Source of the DNA: Pedobacter sp. KBW06
GTDB lineage: Bacteria > Bacteroidota > Bacteroidia > Sphingobacteriales > Sphingobacteriaceae
Direction of reading: 5' to 3'
Assembly (NCBI RefSeq): GCF_003852525.1
Contig: NZ_QAJL01000001.1
Location: 2,406,536 to 2,470,535 of the forward strand
DNA: 64,000 nt
Shown: one piece after another, positions 7,878 through 16,118 of the stretch
Layout of the letters: every line of letters begins with the position of its first letter
How positions within the stretch are numbered: the first letter of the stretch is position 1
Program-made: the position numbers and the translations under genes
Notes under the pieces: generated by a model
What the model was told of the DNA's origin: nothing
The model's input: only the letters and a program-made list of their open reading frames with translations
Databases searched by the model: none

Positions 7878-9422
7878 ATGAAAAGAGCATGTTTATACAT
7901 CAGGGTAAGTACTGATGAACAGGCAGACAAAGGCTTTTCTCAACGAGATCAGGCAGAAAGGCTACAGGTCTATTGTGAAAAGAATGACATTGAGGTTGGT
8001 AAGGTAATTTTCGAGGATCACTCCGCAAAAACGTTCTTCCGGCCCGAATGGATTAAGTTATTAGCAGAACTAAAAAAAACCAAGGGTAAAAATTTCAATT
8101 ACGTGATGTTTACCAAGTGGGATCGCTTTAGCCGAAATACCGCTGATGCCTATCAAATGATTCGCATATTAACAGATTACGCAATTGACCCGGTCGCGAT
8201 TGAACAGCCCCTGGATCTGTCCGTTCCGGAAAGTAAAACCATTTTGGCAGTTTATCTGTCCATGCCTGAGGTTGAAAATGATCGCAGAGCATTGAATGTT
8301 ACTTATGGGATGAGAAGAGCAAAAAAAGAAGGTCGATGGATGGGAGTCGCTCCACCTGGCTATAAGAATAAGATTACCGAGGACGGTAAAAAGTATATTG
8401 GAATCCAGAATCCCGAGGCTACTCATATGAAATGGGCATTTGAAAAACTAGCCGAGGGAATCTACGCGACCGAACATGTTTGGATGCTGGCAAAGGAAAG
8501 AGGGTTAAAATGCAGTAACAGCAGCTTTTGGATCCACATTAAAAATCCTGTTTACTGTGGTAAAATTACCATACATAAGTTCAAGGACGAAGAAATGTAC
8601 CTTGTCGATGGTACCCACGAACCATTAATTACCGAAAGTTTGTTTTATAAGGTTCAGGACGTAATAAATAGCAGAAAGAGAAAAATCGGAGTTAATGGCG
8701 CTAAAGTTGTTTCTCCCCGTTCCCTCCCTCTGAGAGGCTTTTTATCTTGTCCCCATTGTAGTCGAACCATTTGCGGCAGCGCTTCAAAAGGGCGCAAGCA
8801 TTATTACTACTACTATCACTGTATCACAGCATGTAAGGTTCGTTACAGAGCTGACATGGTTAATACCTTATTTGAGCGTTTACTGAAGCGATTTATTCCA
8901 AGGCCTGGCATGGACGAACTCTTTAAAATGGTGGTACGGGATTCCTATAATGATGACTCAAAATTCTACATTTCTGAGCGCAGAAGAATAGCGGAACTAA
9001 TAAGTCAGCAGAATGTTCGTATCAACAAATCAAGGGAACTTTTGTTAACTGAGGACATTAACAGTACCGAGTACCATTCGCTAAAAAAAGAAAGTATGGA
9101 TAAGATTGTGCGGTATGAAGCTGAGCTAAAAGACCTTACAGAGAGGGTATCTCATGGTTTAGATATAGAAGATATGTTGGAAGAAGCCGTTTCAAACCTA
9201 AAAAACCTACTTAAACTATATCTAGAGGCAGAAATTGAAGACAAAAGGTATATTATTGGTTCGATCTTTACAGAAAAATGGGTCTTTGATGGCGAAAAAC
9301 ATCGAACCGGAAACATCAACGAAGCGGCGCTGCTTATCTATCACATTAACAATAAGTTACGTCATAAAAAAACCGGAGTTAAACTTCTTGAAAGTTTTTA
9401 CTCCGGCCTTGTGCACTTGTAG
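7878..9422 (+). CDS. large serine recombinase (integrase of the element)
   Basis: A 514-residue site-specific recombinase. The N-terminal resolvase domain has catalytic Ser11 in YIRVSTDEQ and the expected TKWDRFSRN motif near residue 85. A recombinase domain follows (about 165-270). Next is a zinc-ribbon with CPHC and a later CITAC pair (about 290-330), then a long coiled-coil region (about 360-440). It is expected to integrate and excise the element. The last codons run through the terminator of tRNA-Arg and 11 bp into the tRNA gene. The final residues are therefore partly dictated by the attachment site, and the native C-terminus in the circular form may differ. Confidence 0.92.
   Translation: MKRACLYIRVSTDEQADKGFSQRDQAERLQVYCEKNDIEVGKVIFEDHSAKTFFRPEWIKLLAELKKTKGKNFNYVMFTKWDRFSRNTADAYQMIRILTDYAIDPVAIEQPLDLSVPESKTILAVYLSMPEVENDRRALNVTYGMRRAKKEGRWMGVAPPGYKNKITEDGKKYIGIQNPEATHMKWAFEKLAEGIYATEHVWMLAKERGLKCSNSSFWIHIKNPVYCGKITIHKFKDEEMYLVDGTHEPLITESLFYKVQDVINSRKRKIGVNGAKVVSPRSLPLRGFLSCPHCSRTICGSASKGRKHYYYYYHCITACKVRYRADMVNTLFERLLKRFIPRPGMDELFKMVVRDSYNDDSKFYISERRRIAELISQQNVRINKSRELLLTEDINSTEYHSLKKESMDKIVRYEAELKDLTERVSHGLDIEDMLEEAVSNLKNLLKLYLEAEIEDKRYIIGSIFTEKWVFDGEKHRTGNINEAALLIYHINNKLRHKKTGVKLLESFYSGLVHL
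9366..9406 (-). terminator. terminator of tRNA-Arg inside the recombinase gene
   Basis: On the minus strand, CCGGAGT, a 20-nt loop with an inner AACTTT-type pairing, ACTCCGG and then seven T residues. It begins 5 bp past the tRNA 3' end. On the plus strand these bases encode recombinase residues near the C-terminus (KKTGVKLLESFYSG), so one sequence serves both purposes. Confidence 0.7.
9405..9412. repeat. candidate right attachment core (GGCCTTGT)
   Basis: Identical to 3252-3259. It ends exactly at the discriminator base of the tRNA-Arg gene. Insertion here leaves the tRNA intact but replaces what follows it. Confidence 0.4.
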
Positions 9423-9485
9423 GGATTCGAACCCCAAACCTTCTCATCCGTAGTGAGATGCTCTATCCAATTGAGCTACAAATGC
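9412..9485 (-). tRNA. tRNA-Arg (anticodon ACG)
   Basis: A 74-nt cloverleaf reads cleanly on the minus strand. The acceptor stem GCATTTG pairs with CAAGTGC (one T-G pair). The D arm is GCTC/GAGC. The anticodon stem TCTCA/TGAGA holds loop CTACGGA, giving anticodon ACG (inosine-modified, reading CGN arginine codons). The T arm contains TTCGAAT. The discriminator is A and CCA is not encoded. It has its own consensus promoter at 9518-9548 and a terminator at 9366-9406. Its 3' end is the apparent insertion point of the mobile element. Confidence 0.96.
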
Positions 9486-9517
9486 ATTTCCGTTTTCGTT
9501 GTTTCGTTAACGGACTG

Positions 9518-9548
9518 CAAAAGTAGTGTTTGAAATTGATTTTACAAA
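9518..9548 (-). promoter_or_regulatory. Bacteroidota-type promoter of tRNA-Arg
   Basis: On the minus strand TTTG (9548-9545), 19 bp, then TACTTTTG (9525-9518), an exact match to the TTTG-N19-TAnnTTTG consensus of the primary sigma factor in this phylum. The start of transcription would be near 9511, about 25 nt before the tRNA. Confidence 0.75.
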
Positions 9549-9593
9549 TTTTATTTAAAAAAAATCAACATTTTCAATCGGACAAACCCGCGC

Positions 9594-10058
9594 TTATGCT
9601 TCTATTGAGCGTTTAATCGCATCAAAATCAGGCATATTACCTGCATCTTCCAATACTTCTGAATGAATAATTTTTCCTTCTTCATCAATCACAAAAGCCG
9701 ATCTTTTAGAGATTCCTTTCATATTGAAAGCAAATTCTTCGTACAAAGCACCAAATGCTTTAGAGGTTTCTTTGTTAAAATCAGACAATAAAGGGAACTG
9801 GTAACTTTGTTCTTCTTTAAATTTAGCCAAAGTGAAGGGAGAATCTACGGAGATACCCACTACATCGGCATTCATTCCTTCATAATAGCCAAAGCTATCT
9901 CTCATTGTACACAACTGTGCAGTACATACGCCTGTAAAAGCCAGTGGGAAGAAATGAACAACCAGTTTTCTACCTTTATAATCAGATAGCGCTACTTCTT
10001 TCAGGTCTGAGCTGAATAATTTAAAATCCGGGGCTTGATCGCCAACTTGTAATGCCAT
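9594..10058 (-). CDS. thiol peroxidase, peroxiredoxin family
   Basis: A 154-residue peroxiredoxin that reduces hydrogen peroxide and organic peroxides in the cytoplasm. The active site PLAFTGVC places the peroxidatic cysteine at Cys45, with conserved Pro38 and Thr42. A second cysteine, Cys50, gives the CxxxxC spacing seen in BCP-like atypical 2-Cys enzymes, although the rest also resembles AhpE. Length is normal and no signal peptide is present. It follows the RmlD-like gene by 11 bp, so the two are probably cotranscribed. The exact subfamily is not settled. Confidence 0.9.
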   Translation of the reverse strand: MALQVGDQAPDFKLFSSDLKEVALSDYKGRKLVVHFFPLAFTGVCTAQLCTMRDSFGYYEGMNADVVGISVDSPFTLAKFKEEQSYQFPLLSDFNKETSKAFGALYEEFAFNMKGISKRSAFVIDEEGKIIHSEVLEDAGNMPDFDAIKRSIEA

Positions 10059-10069
10059 AATATTTATAT

Positions 10070-10975
10070 TTATTTATCCTTTAACTGCTCATCTAATATC
10101 GCTAATCCTTCCTGGAAACTCCTTGGCTGATAATCAAGATCACGAATTGTTTTATCCAGGATGAATCCTGTTCTCACCGGACGCTTAGCGGTTTGGTTTA
10201 AAGTTTCTGCGCTGATCTCTTTGATCAGGCTTTTATCCAGGTTCCAGAAATCGGCTACCTTTCCAACCAGCTCAGAGATGCTCATCATGTCTTTTCCGGA
10301 AGCATTATAAACGCCCTGTGCATTTTTAACTACTGCAAGTAAGCAGCAGTCTGCAAGATCTTCTGCCAGGGTTGGCATGCGCCACTGGTCATTTACCACA
10401 TTAATGGGCTCTCCTTTTTCCAAAGCACCTTTTGCCCATAGTACAATATTGCTACGGCTCATGTCACTGACAATACCATATACAATGATGGTTCTAAGGA
10501 TTGCCCATTTTCCAGCTGCAGCGATGATCGCTTCTTCGGCTTCTAATTTCGTTTGTCCGTAATAACTTAAAGGGCATGCCGGAGCAAGCTCATCATAAGG
10601 TCCGTTGGCCCCATCAAAAATAAAGTCTGTAGACAAATGAACCAGCTGTATATCGAACTCCTTACAAACCTGAATTAAGGTTTCCACAGCGCCGACATTT
10701 AGTTCACGTGCCAGCTCTTTTTGCGACTCACAGGTATCCACATTCGTCATTGCTGCAGTGTGAATGATCGCATCCGGTTTGTATTTCGCTACGACTTCTG
10801 CCACATTTGCCGGATTCAGGATGTCCATTTCCGCGTAAATATATCCTTCTTTAACAGGGAAACGATTCTCCCCTTTCGACGTTGCAATGAGGTTAAAATC
10901 TTTTGTCGCCAGTACCCGTTCTGTGATCTTCTGCCCTGTAAGGCCGTTACTTCCTGTTACTAATATAGTTTTCAT
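10070..10975 (-). CDS. NAD(P)-dependent sugar reductase, RmlD-like
   Basis: A 301-residue extended short-chain reductase from ATG at 10975 (MKTILVTGSNGLTGQ); an in-frame extension to 11014 starts at TTG and is unlikely. The Rossmann motif TGSNGLTG is at residues 6-13. The active site has STDFIF with Ser near 117 and YYGQTKLEAE with the Tyr-x-x-x-Lys pair. These features are typical of dTDP-4-dehydrorhamnose reductase (RmlD). No other rhamnose gene is nearby, so the substrate may be different. Annotate as RmlD-like. Confidence 0.8.
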   Translation of the reverse strand: MKTILVTGSNGLTGQKITERVLATKDFNLIATSKGENRFPVKEGYIYAEMDILNPANVAEVVAKYKPDAIIHTAAMTNVDTCESQKELARELNVGAVETLIQVCKEFDIQLVHLSTDFIFDGANGPYDELAPACPLSYYGQTKLEAEEAIIAAAGKWAILRTIIVYGIVSDMSRSNIVLWAKGALEKGEPINVVNDQWRMPTLAEDLADCCLLAVVKNAQGVYNASGKDMMSISELVGKVADFWNLDKSLIKEISAETLNQTAKRPVRTGFILDKTIRDLDYQPRSFQEGLAILDEQLKDK

Positions 10976-11136
10976 CAATATTTTTTTCTTTTTAACAACG
11001 AATGTATCCTTCAAAAAAACCGCTTTTTACCCTCAAAAAGCCGCTGTCTGAACCCCGTTTTATACCTGCTAAATTATTCATTTAAAAACTGTGGAAAAAC
11101 TTTTTATTTATATATGTAATTTATGTTGGAAAATCT

Positions 11137-11144
11137 TAACTTTG
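11137..11144 (+). promoter_or_regulatory. candidate promoter of atpD-atpC
   Basis: TAACTTTG matches TAnnTTTG exactly and lies 70 bp before atpD. The upstream element is only partly conserved (TATG 20 bp earlier), so the call is tentative. Confidence 0.45.
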
Positions 11145-11196
11145 CAAACCGAATTGTGGGCTTATAAAACAGCCTTTAACAAATTGATATTTATAA

Positions 11197-12720
<1,524 letters not shown>

Positions 12721-12742
12721 TTAAAGCGCTTATACTTTGAAT

Positions 12743-12985
12743 ATGACACTAGAAATATTAACACCAGATAAAAAAGTCTTTGAAGGCGAAGTAACCGCGG
12801 TTACGGTACCGGGTACTATGGGTTCTTTTCAAATTTTGAAAGACCATGCGCCTATTATCTCCACCCTAGAAGATGGACCAGTAATTATTAAAAGCAAAAC
12901 CGGTGAAGAGACCTTTGTAATTAAAGGTGGTGTGGTTGAGGTTTTGAAAAATAAGATTATTGTCCTGGCCGAAGGGGTAGCTTAA
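12743..12985 (+). CDS. atpC: F1 ATP synthase epsilon subunit
   Basis: An 80-residue protein from ATG at 12743 (MTLEILTPDKKVFEG); a TTG two codons earlier is not needed. It comprises only the N-terminal beta-sandwich domain of the epsilon subunit, which joins the central stalk to the membrane ring. The C-terminal helical hairpin present in the E. coli protein (about 139 residues) is missing. Short forms are normal in Bacteroidota and would lack the inhibitory arm. It starts 22 bp after atpD and is followed by a strong terminator. Confidence 0.95.
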   Translation: MTLEILTPDKKVFEGEVTAVTVPGTMGSFQILKDHAPIISTLEDGPVIIKSKTGEETFVIKGGVVEVLKNKIIVLAEGVA

Positions 12986-13004
12986 TATTTAAAGCATAAT
13001 ATAT

Positions 13005-13037
13005 AAAAAGGATGTCTGCAGAGACATCCTTTTTTTT
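13005..13037. terminator. strong terminator after atpC, usable from both sides
   Basis: A perfect hairpin of AAAAAGGATGTCT and AGACATCCTTTTT around GCAG, followed by further T residues. The A-run on the left provides a U-tract for the opposite strand, which suits the convergent beta-barrel gene ending at 13049. Confidence 0.88.
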
Positions 13038-13048
13038 GTCTTGTAAAA

Positions 13049-13663
13049 TCACTTCTTCATTAAAGACCGCTGAATCCCGAACTCCCAGCGGTTGATCTTG
13101 CCATTCTTCCCATCAGCGATATTCTCGAAACGTTCAATTCCTTTATTCATCCGAATGTACAATCGGGTAGAGCCACTTACTTTGACTTCCGCATCGAGCG
13201 CCAATGACATGAAATTCTTAAATGCCTGCTGATTTTCATCTATCCTGTATTTATACCGGTTGGTATGGAAATTCCATTGCGGTCCTGCACCTATACGCAG
13301 AAAAGGTAAAGGGTTAACCTGGAACAGAACAGGTACAGACCAATAGCCCATTCCTTTCATACCAGTCTTCAGCCCATCGAAAGCCACTATATTTTGTACC
13401 CGGGTCCGGTTATACAAGACCTCAGTTTGCAGACTCAGGAAGGGTAATGGATCAAGATTCAGGTACAGACCGAGCTGATAGCTAATGCGGTTCTTATCTG
13501 AAAAATTAGGATTGCCCCTGACATTTGTAGAAACGCCACCAAGTTTATAGCCGATATCTACCTGGGCGATAGCAGAAGAATTACAAATGATTACAATTGC
13601 CAATATTGCCGGCTTCTTTTTCAACAGGTCTAAGACCTTCTTTAGTTTAATGTTTACTTTCAA
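13049..13663 (-). CDS. outer membrane beta-barrel protein (porin family)
   Basis: A 204-residue protein with a hydrophobic signal segment (about 15-33, ending SSAIAQ). The mature part is made of alternating amphipathic strands and fits the small PorT/OmpA-like beta-barrels common in this phylum (opening VDIGYKLGG, internal SLQTEVLYN). The substrate is unknown. It lies 68 bp downstream of the LytTR regulator on the same strand and may be part of its operon. The fold call is by pattern only. Confidence 0.7.
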   Translation of the reverse strand: MKVNIKLKKVLDLLKKKPAILAIVIICNSSAIAQVDIGYKLGGVSTNVRGNPNFSDKNRISYQLGLYLNLDPLPFLSLQTEVLYNRTRVQNIVAFDGLKTGMKGMGYWSVPVLFQVNPLPFLRIGAGPQWNFHTNRYKYRIDENQQAFKNFMSLALDAEVKVSGSTRLYIRMNKGIERFENIADGKNGKINRWEFGIQRSLMKK

Positions 13664-13731
13664 TGTATATAATTATGGTTACACCTATATCTTATATACA
13701 ATTGAAAACGAAGCAGGGACTAGTGGTCCGG

Positions 13732-14436
13732 CTATTTTATTCTATCCATGAAAGCATTTTTGTAAGTAATGCCAATTGGAATCGCACCATTTACATTCTT
13801 CAGACGGACCACATTTCCTTCTATCATCTGGATTCTGGAAATACGGATGATATAAGAATTATGTACGCGGACAAACTGAGCCATAGGTAGCAGCGATTCC
13901 AGGTCCTTCATATTCATTAAGGCCTGTACCAGTTCCCCGTTTTTATAGATTCCCACATAATTACGCATGCCCTCTACATAGTCTATCTCATCAAAGTTGA
14001 TTTTGATCAGTTTTCCTTTTTGTTCGGTCTTCACGAAGAAATAATCCTTCCGCTCCTCCTCCCCTTTCGGCTTGTCTAACCCAGACATCAATGTCATGGC
14101 CTTTTGAGCACTTTTTAGGAATCGGGGAAAGATGATGGGTTTGAGCAGAAAATCAAGTACATCATGTTCAAAACCTTCCATTGCAAATTTACTATATGCG
14201 GTGGTAAAGACGACATGATGCTTTCCACGCAGCGCCTTTGTGAATTCCAGGCCAGATAACTCAGGCATTTCAATATCAGAAAAGATCAGGTCTACATCGG
14301 CGGTATTCAAAAATGCCAGCGCCTCCAGGGGATCTGTTGAACTGTAAGCCAGTTCCAAAAATGGAACGCGTTTAATGTAAGACACAAGGAGGTCTACAGC
14401 ATGCTGTTCATCGTCTAACACTAAACATCTAATCAT
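13732..14436 (-). CDS. LytTR-family response regulator
   Basis: A 234-residue regulator from ATG at 14436 (MIRCLVLDDEQHAV); TTG at 14442 is rejected. The receiver domain (1-120) has the acidic pocket DDE at 8-10, phospho-acceptor Asp54 in FSDIEMPELSG and a conserved Lys in FLLKPI. The C-terminal LytTR domain (about 135-232) contains the typical VEGMRNYVGIY and FVRVHNSYIIR blocks and binds DNA through direct repeats. No LytS-type kinase is adjacent, so the partner is elsewhere. A matching pair of direct repeats 21 bp apart lies upstream at 14568-14600. It may act there on itself and on the neighbouring candidate RNA. Confidence 0.9.
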   Translation of the reverse strand: MIRCLVLDDEQHAVDLLVSYIKRVPFLELAYSSTDPLEALAFLNTADVDLIFSDIEMPELSGLEFTKALRGKHHVVFTTAYSKFAMEGFEHDVLDFLLKPIIFPRFLKSAQKAMTLMSGLDKPKGEEERKDYFFVKTEQKGKLIKINFDEIDYVEGMRNYVGIYKNGELVQALMNMKDLESLLPMAQFVRVHNSYIIRISRIQMIEGNVVRLKNVNGAIPIGITYKNAFMDRIK

Positions 14437-14567
14437 ACACAAGAAGGTTACTTATTTCCCAGGCAAGCTCCATCCCCTATTGAATGTACTTAATCCGGCT
14501 CCACTATAAACATTAGTCGTATTATTTTTCGTTTTGTTACGCCAAAAGGGCAATAATTCTTAAATAA

Positions 14568-14600
14568 CATCAAATCGATACCGGGAATCATCAAATCGAT
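14568..14600. promoter_or_regulatory. two 12-bp direct repeats, probable LytTR binding site
   Basis: CATCAAATCGAT occurs at 14568-14579 and again at 14589-14600, exactly 21 bp apart. That is two helical turns, the spacing used by LytTR-domain regulators. The pair lies 132 bp upstream of the LytTR gene and immediately before a promoter-like AATATTTG at 14607-14614 on the plus strand. Confidence 0.6.
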
Positions 14601-14620
14601 GTAGAAAATATTTGCACGAT

Positions 14621-14752
14621 AACCGATTCCCATAAATTTACTTTAAGACTAACCATCAGTAATAAAGTTAATTCAGAAAAAAGATCCCCCTTAATAATTT
14701 CCCAATAGCCCTGCTTCAGCGAATACCCCCAGCTGATAACAGGGCTTTTTTT
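14621..14752 (+). ncRNA. candidate small RNA, about 130 nt
   Basis: The plus strand has a near-consensus promoter element (AATATTTG, 14607-14614) directly after the direct repeats, and a strong terminator at 14707-14752, but no gene between them. The interval has no usable start codon. Two CCCCC tracts (14686-14690 and 14726-14730) would be exposed, the second in the terminator loop. An RNA start near 14621 is inferred from the promoter element. Evidence is positional; no homology is known to me. Confidence 0.4.
14707..14752 (+). terminator. Rho-independent terminator with C-rich loop
   Basis: AGCCCTG pairs with CAGGGCT, with an inner TCAGC/GCTGA helix and an 11-nt loop containing CCCCC, followed by seven T residues. 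It belongs to no annotated gene and gives the main reason to propose an RNA upstream of it. Confidence 0.8.
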
Positions 14753-14983
14753 ATGTCCCGAATTCTTACAAAATTTACCAAATTTTTCGGGGTTTTCCAC
14801 ATTTCAGGAAGAAAATCGACAAAATTACAATGCTTGCATAAGACCCATACCGAATACCGATTTCATATTTGGTATAGTAGCGACCAATTAAAGATATTAA
14901 AAACACAATAAATCAAGAATAATATTTGTATATTACAAAAAATATAAGAATAATATTTTTTTTCAATTATTTTTAACTGGCTA

Positions 14984-15014
14984 TTGGAAGTGTAGAAGCC
15001 AAAGCCTAAATTGG
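14984..15014 (+). promoter_or_regulatory. possible promoter of the ilv-leu operon
   Basis: TTG at 14984-14986 and TAAATTGG at 15007-15014 are 20 bp apart, one mismatch from TAnnTTTG. Transcription would begin near 15021, 25 nt before the leader peptide. Weak but well placed. Confidence 0.3.
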
Positions 15015-15045
15015 ATTTATAAAGCAACAACAAATAAAGAACAAA

Positions 15046-15129
15046 ATGAACCTTATTAGCACCGCCTTAATTATTGTCATTATTAATGTGATTCTTCTGC
15101 TGATTATTCAGAGGGATAAGGCGCTGTAA
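15046..15129 (+). CDS. ilvL: branched-chain amino acid leader peptide
   Basis: A 27-residue peptide of which 16 residues are Ile, Leu or Val (8 Ile, 6 Leu, 2 Val), with dense runs such as LIIVII and ILLLII. It is not a usual protein-coding product. It precedes the complete Ile-Val-Leu operon by 97 bp. Its last codons (AAG GCG CTG) form one strand of an antiterminator, and its stop codon sits where a ribosome would block that pairing. This is the arrangement of E. coli ilvL. A membrane microprotein would look similarly hydrophobic, but the paired hairpins favour an attenuation leader. Confidence 0.8.
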   Translation: MNLISTALIIVIINVILLLIIQRDKAL

Positions 15130-15184
15130 ATGAATATTTAATAAAAAAATATACGCAAGCGCCCCCCACAAGTGGCGCTTTTTT
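15118..15184 (+). promoter_or_regulatory. transcription attenuator (antiterminator and terminator)
   Basis: AAGCGCC (15157-15163) pairs with GGCGCTT (15174-15180), followed by a run of six T residues (15179-15184), making a terminator 42 bp before ilvE. The same AGCGCC can instead pair with GGCGCT at 15120-15125, at the end of the leader peptide gene. A ribosome stalled on Ile/Leu/Val codons leaves 15120-15125 free and permits read-through. A ribosome that reaches the stop codon at 15127 covers it and lets the terminator form. The two competing pairings are seen directly in the sequence. Confidence 0.82.
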
Positions 15185-15226
15185 AATGAACCAATAAAAA
15201 GAACAAAACATCAATCTACAACCAAA

Positions 15227-16117
15227 ATGAAATACCACAATTCAAATACAGTGTTATACTTAGACGGCAAGTTCCAGAAAGCCGCCAACACAACCGCCGA
15301 TATCTACGGGCAATCGCTCCATTATGGCTACGCTGTATTTGAAGGGATCAGGGCTTACCATACCCATAACGGAACCCGTGTATTTAAGATCAGAGAGCAT
15401 TTTGAAAGGTTAAAAAAATCTGCTGAACTCGTAAATATGCCTTTTCCATGGGACATCAACAACCTGATCAAACAAACCTATAAACTACTGGAATTAAACA
15501 ACTTAAAAGACGCATACATCCGCCCGTTGGTATATGCCGCACCAAATATGCAATTGGTTGCTGCTACAGATGTTTCGATCATGATCTGTGCCTGGGAATG
15601 GGGAGCTTACCTTGGAAATCAGCAATTAAAAGTTTGCATTTCCAGCTATGAGCGTCCAAATCCAAAATCTACACCTATAGAAGCTAAAGTGAGTGGTAAC
15701 TATGTGAATTCCATCCTGGCTACCACCGAAGCAAAACGCAAAGGATTTGATGAGGCCTTGTTGTTAGATATGAACGGCAACATCGCGGAAGCTCCCGGAG
15801 CAAATATTTTTATTGAAAAAAACGGAAGGCTATACACCCCTCCTCTTGGCAATATTCTGGCCGGAATCACCCGTGCTACCGTCATAGAATTATGCCGTAT
15901 ACTGGACATCGAACTGGTAGAAAAACACCTGACGGTAAAAGACCTGAAACATGCAGACAGCGCTTTCTTCTGTGGAACAGCTACAGAAATTGCAGGTATT
16001 GCTTCGGTTGACGAATATCAGTTCCCAATCCGTTGGAACGACAGTGTTGGTGCCACGATACAACGCACTTATAAATGTTTGGTTTTAGAAAAGCAAAATT
16101 ACGAAGTAATCATATAA
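15227..16117 (+). CDS. ilvE: branched-chain amino acid aminotransferase
   Basis: A 296-residue fold-type IV PLP enzyme that makes the last step to Ile, Val and Leu, using glutamate as amino donor. The PLP lysine is Lys154 in [12 protein letters not shown]. The conserved [15 protein letters not shown] block is at 30-44 and the GTATEIAGI phosphate-binding loop is near 255-263. It is the first structural gene after the attenuator, and ilvD follows after a single base. Length matches the family. Some members also act on aromatic amino acids, but the operon makes the branched-chain role clear. Confidence 0.96.
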   Translation: MKYHNSNTVLYLDGKFQKAANTTADIYGQSLHYGYAVFEGIRAYHTHNGTRVFKIREHFERLKKSAELVNMPFPWDINNLIKQTYKLLELNNLKDAYIRPLVYAAPNMQLVAATDVSIMICAWEWGAYLGNQQLKVCISSYERPNPKSTPIEAKVSGNYVNSILATTEAKRKGFDEALLLDMNGNIAEAPGANIFIEKNGRLYTPPLGNILAGITRATVIELCRILDIELVEKHLTVKDLKHADSAFFCGTATEIAGIASVDEYQFPIRWNDSVGATIQRTYKCLVLEKQNYEVII

Positions 16118-16118
16118 T

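Larger units (their letters stand above)
3252..9412. mobile_element. integrative mobilizable element at tRNA-Arg (about 6.15 kb)
   Basis: The segment carries mobC-mobB-mobA on the minus strand, a candidate oriT, two small genes and a large serine recombinase reading toward a tRNA-Arg gene. It has a coupling protein, relaxase and accessory protein but no mating-channel genes, so it would need a helper conjugative system. The 8-bp repeat GGCCTTGT at 3252-3259 and 9405-9412 is the proposed attachment core. At both ends the core is the tRNA-proximal arm of a terminator hairpin. The element's identity is well supported by its genes; the exact ends are an inference from the short repeat and the terminator logic. 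Confidence 0.7.

Noticed and set aside
7878-9422. Interpretation of the mob region as a self-transmissible conjugative element
   Set aside because: No mating-pair or VirB4-like genes are present between 3252 and 9412; only relaxase, accessory and coupling proteins are seen.
9235-9453. A 72-codon plus-strand frame overlapping the recombinase end and ending CRDSNPKPSHP
   Set aside because: The tail is simply the tRNA-Arg sequence read in the wrong direction, a known artefact; it overlaps the recombinase in another frame.
14591-14800. A 69-codon minus-strand frame in the gap before the ilv operon
   Set aside because: It runs through the terminator at 14707-14752 and the promoter region, with no domain or signal; composition is not protein-like.
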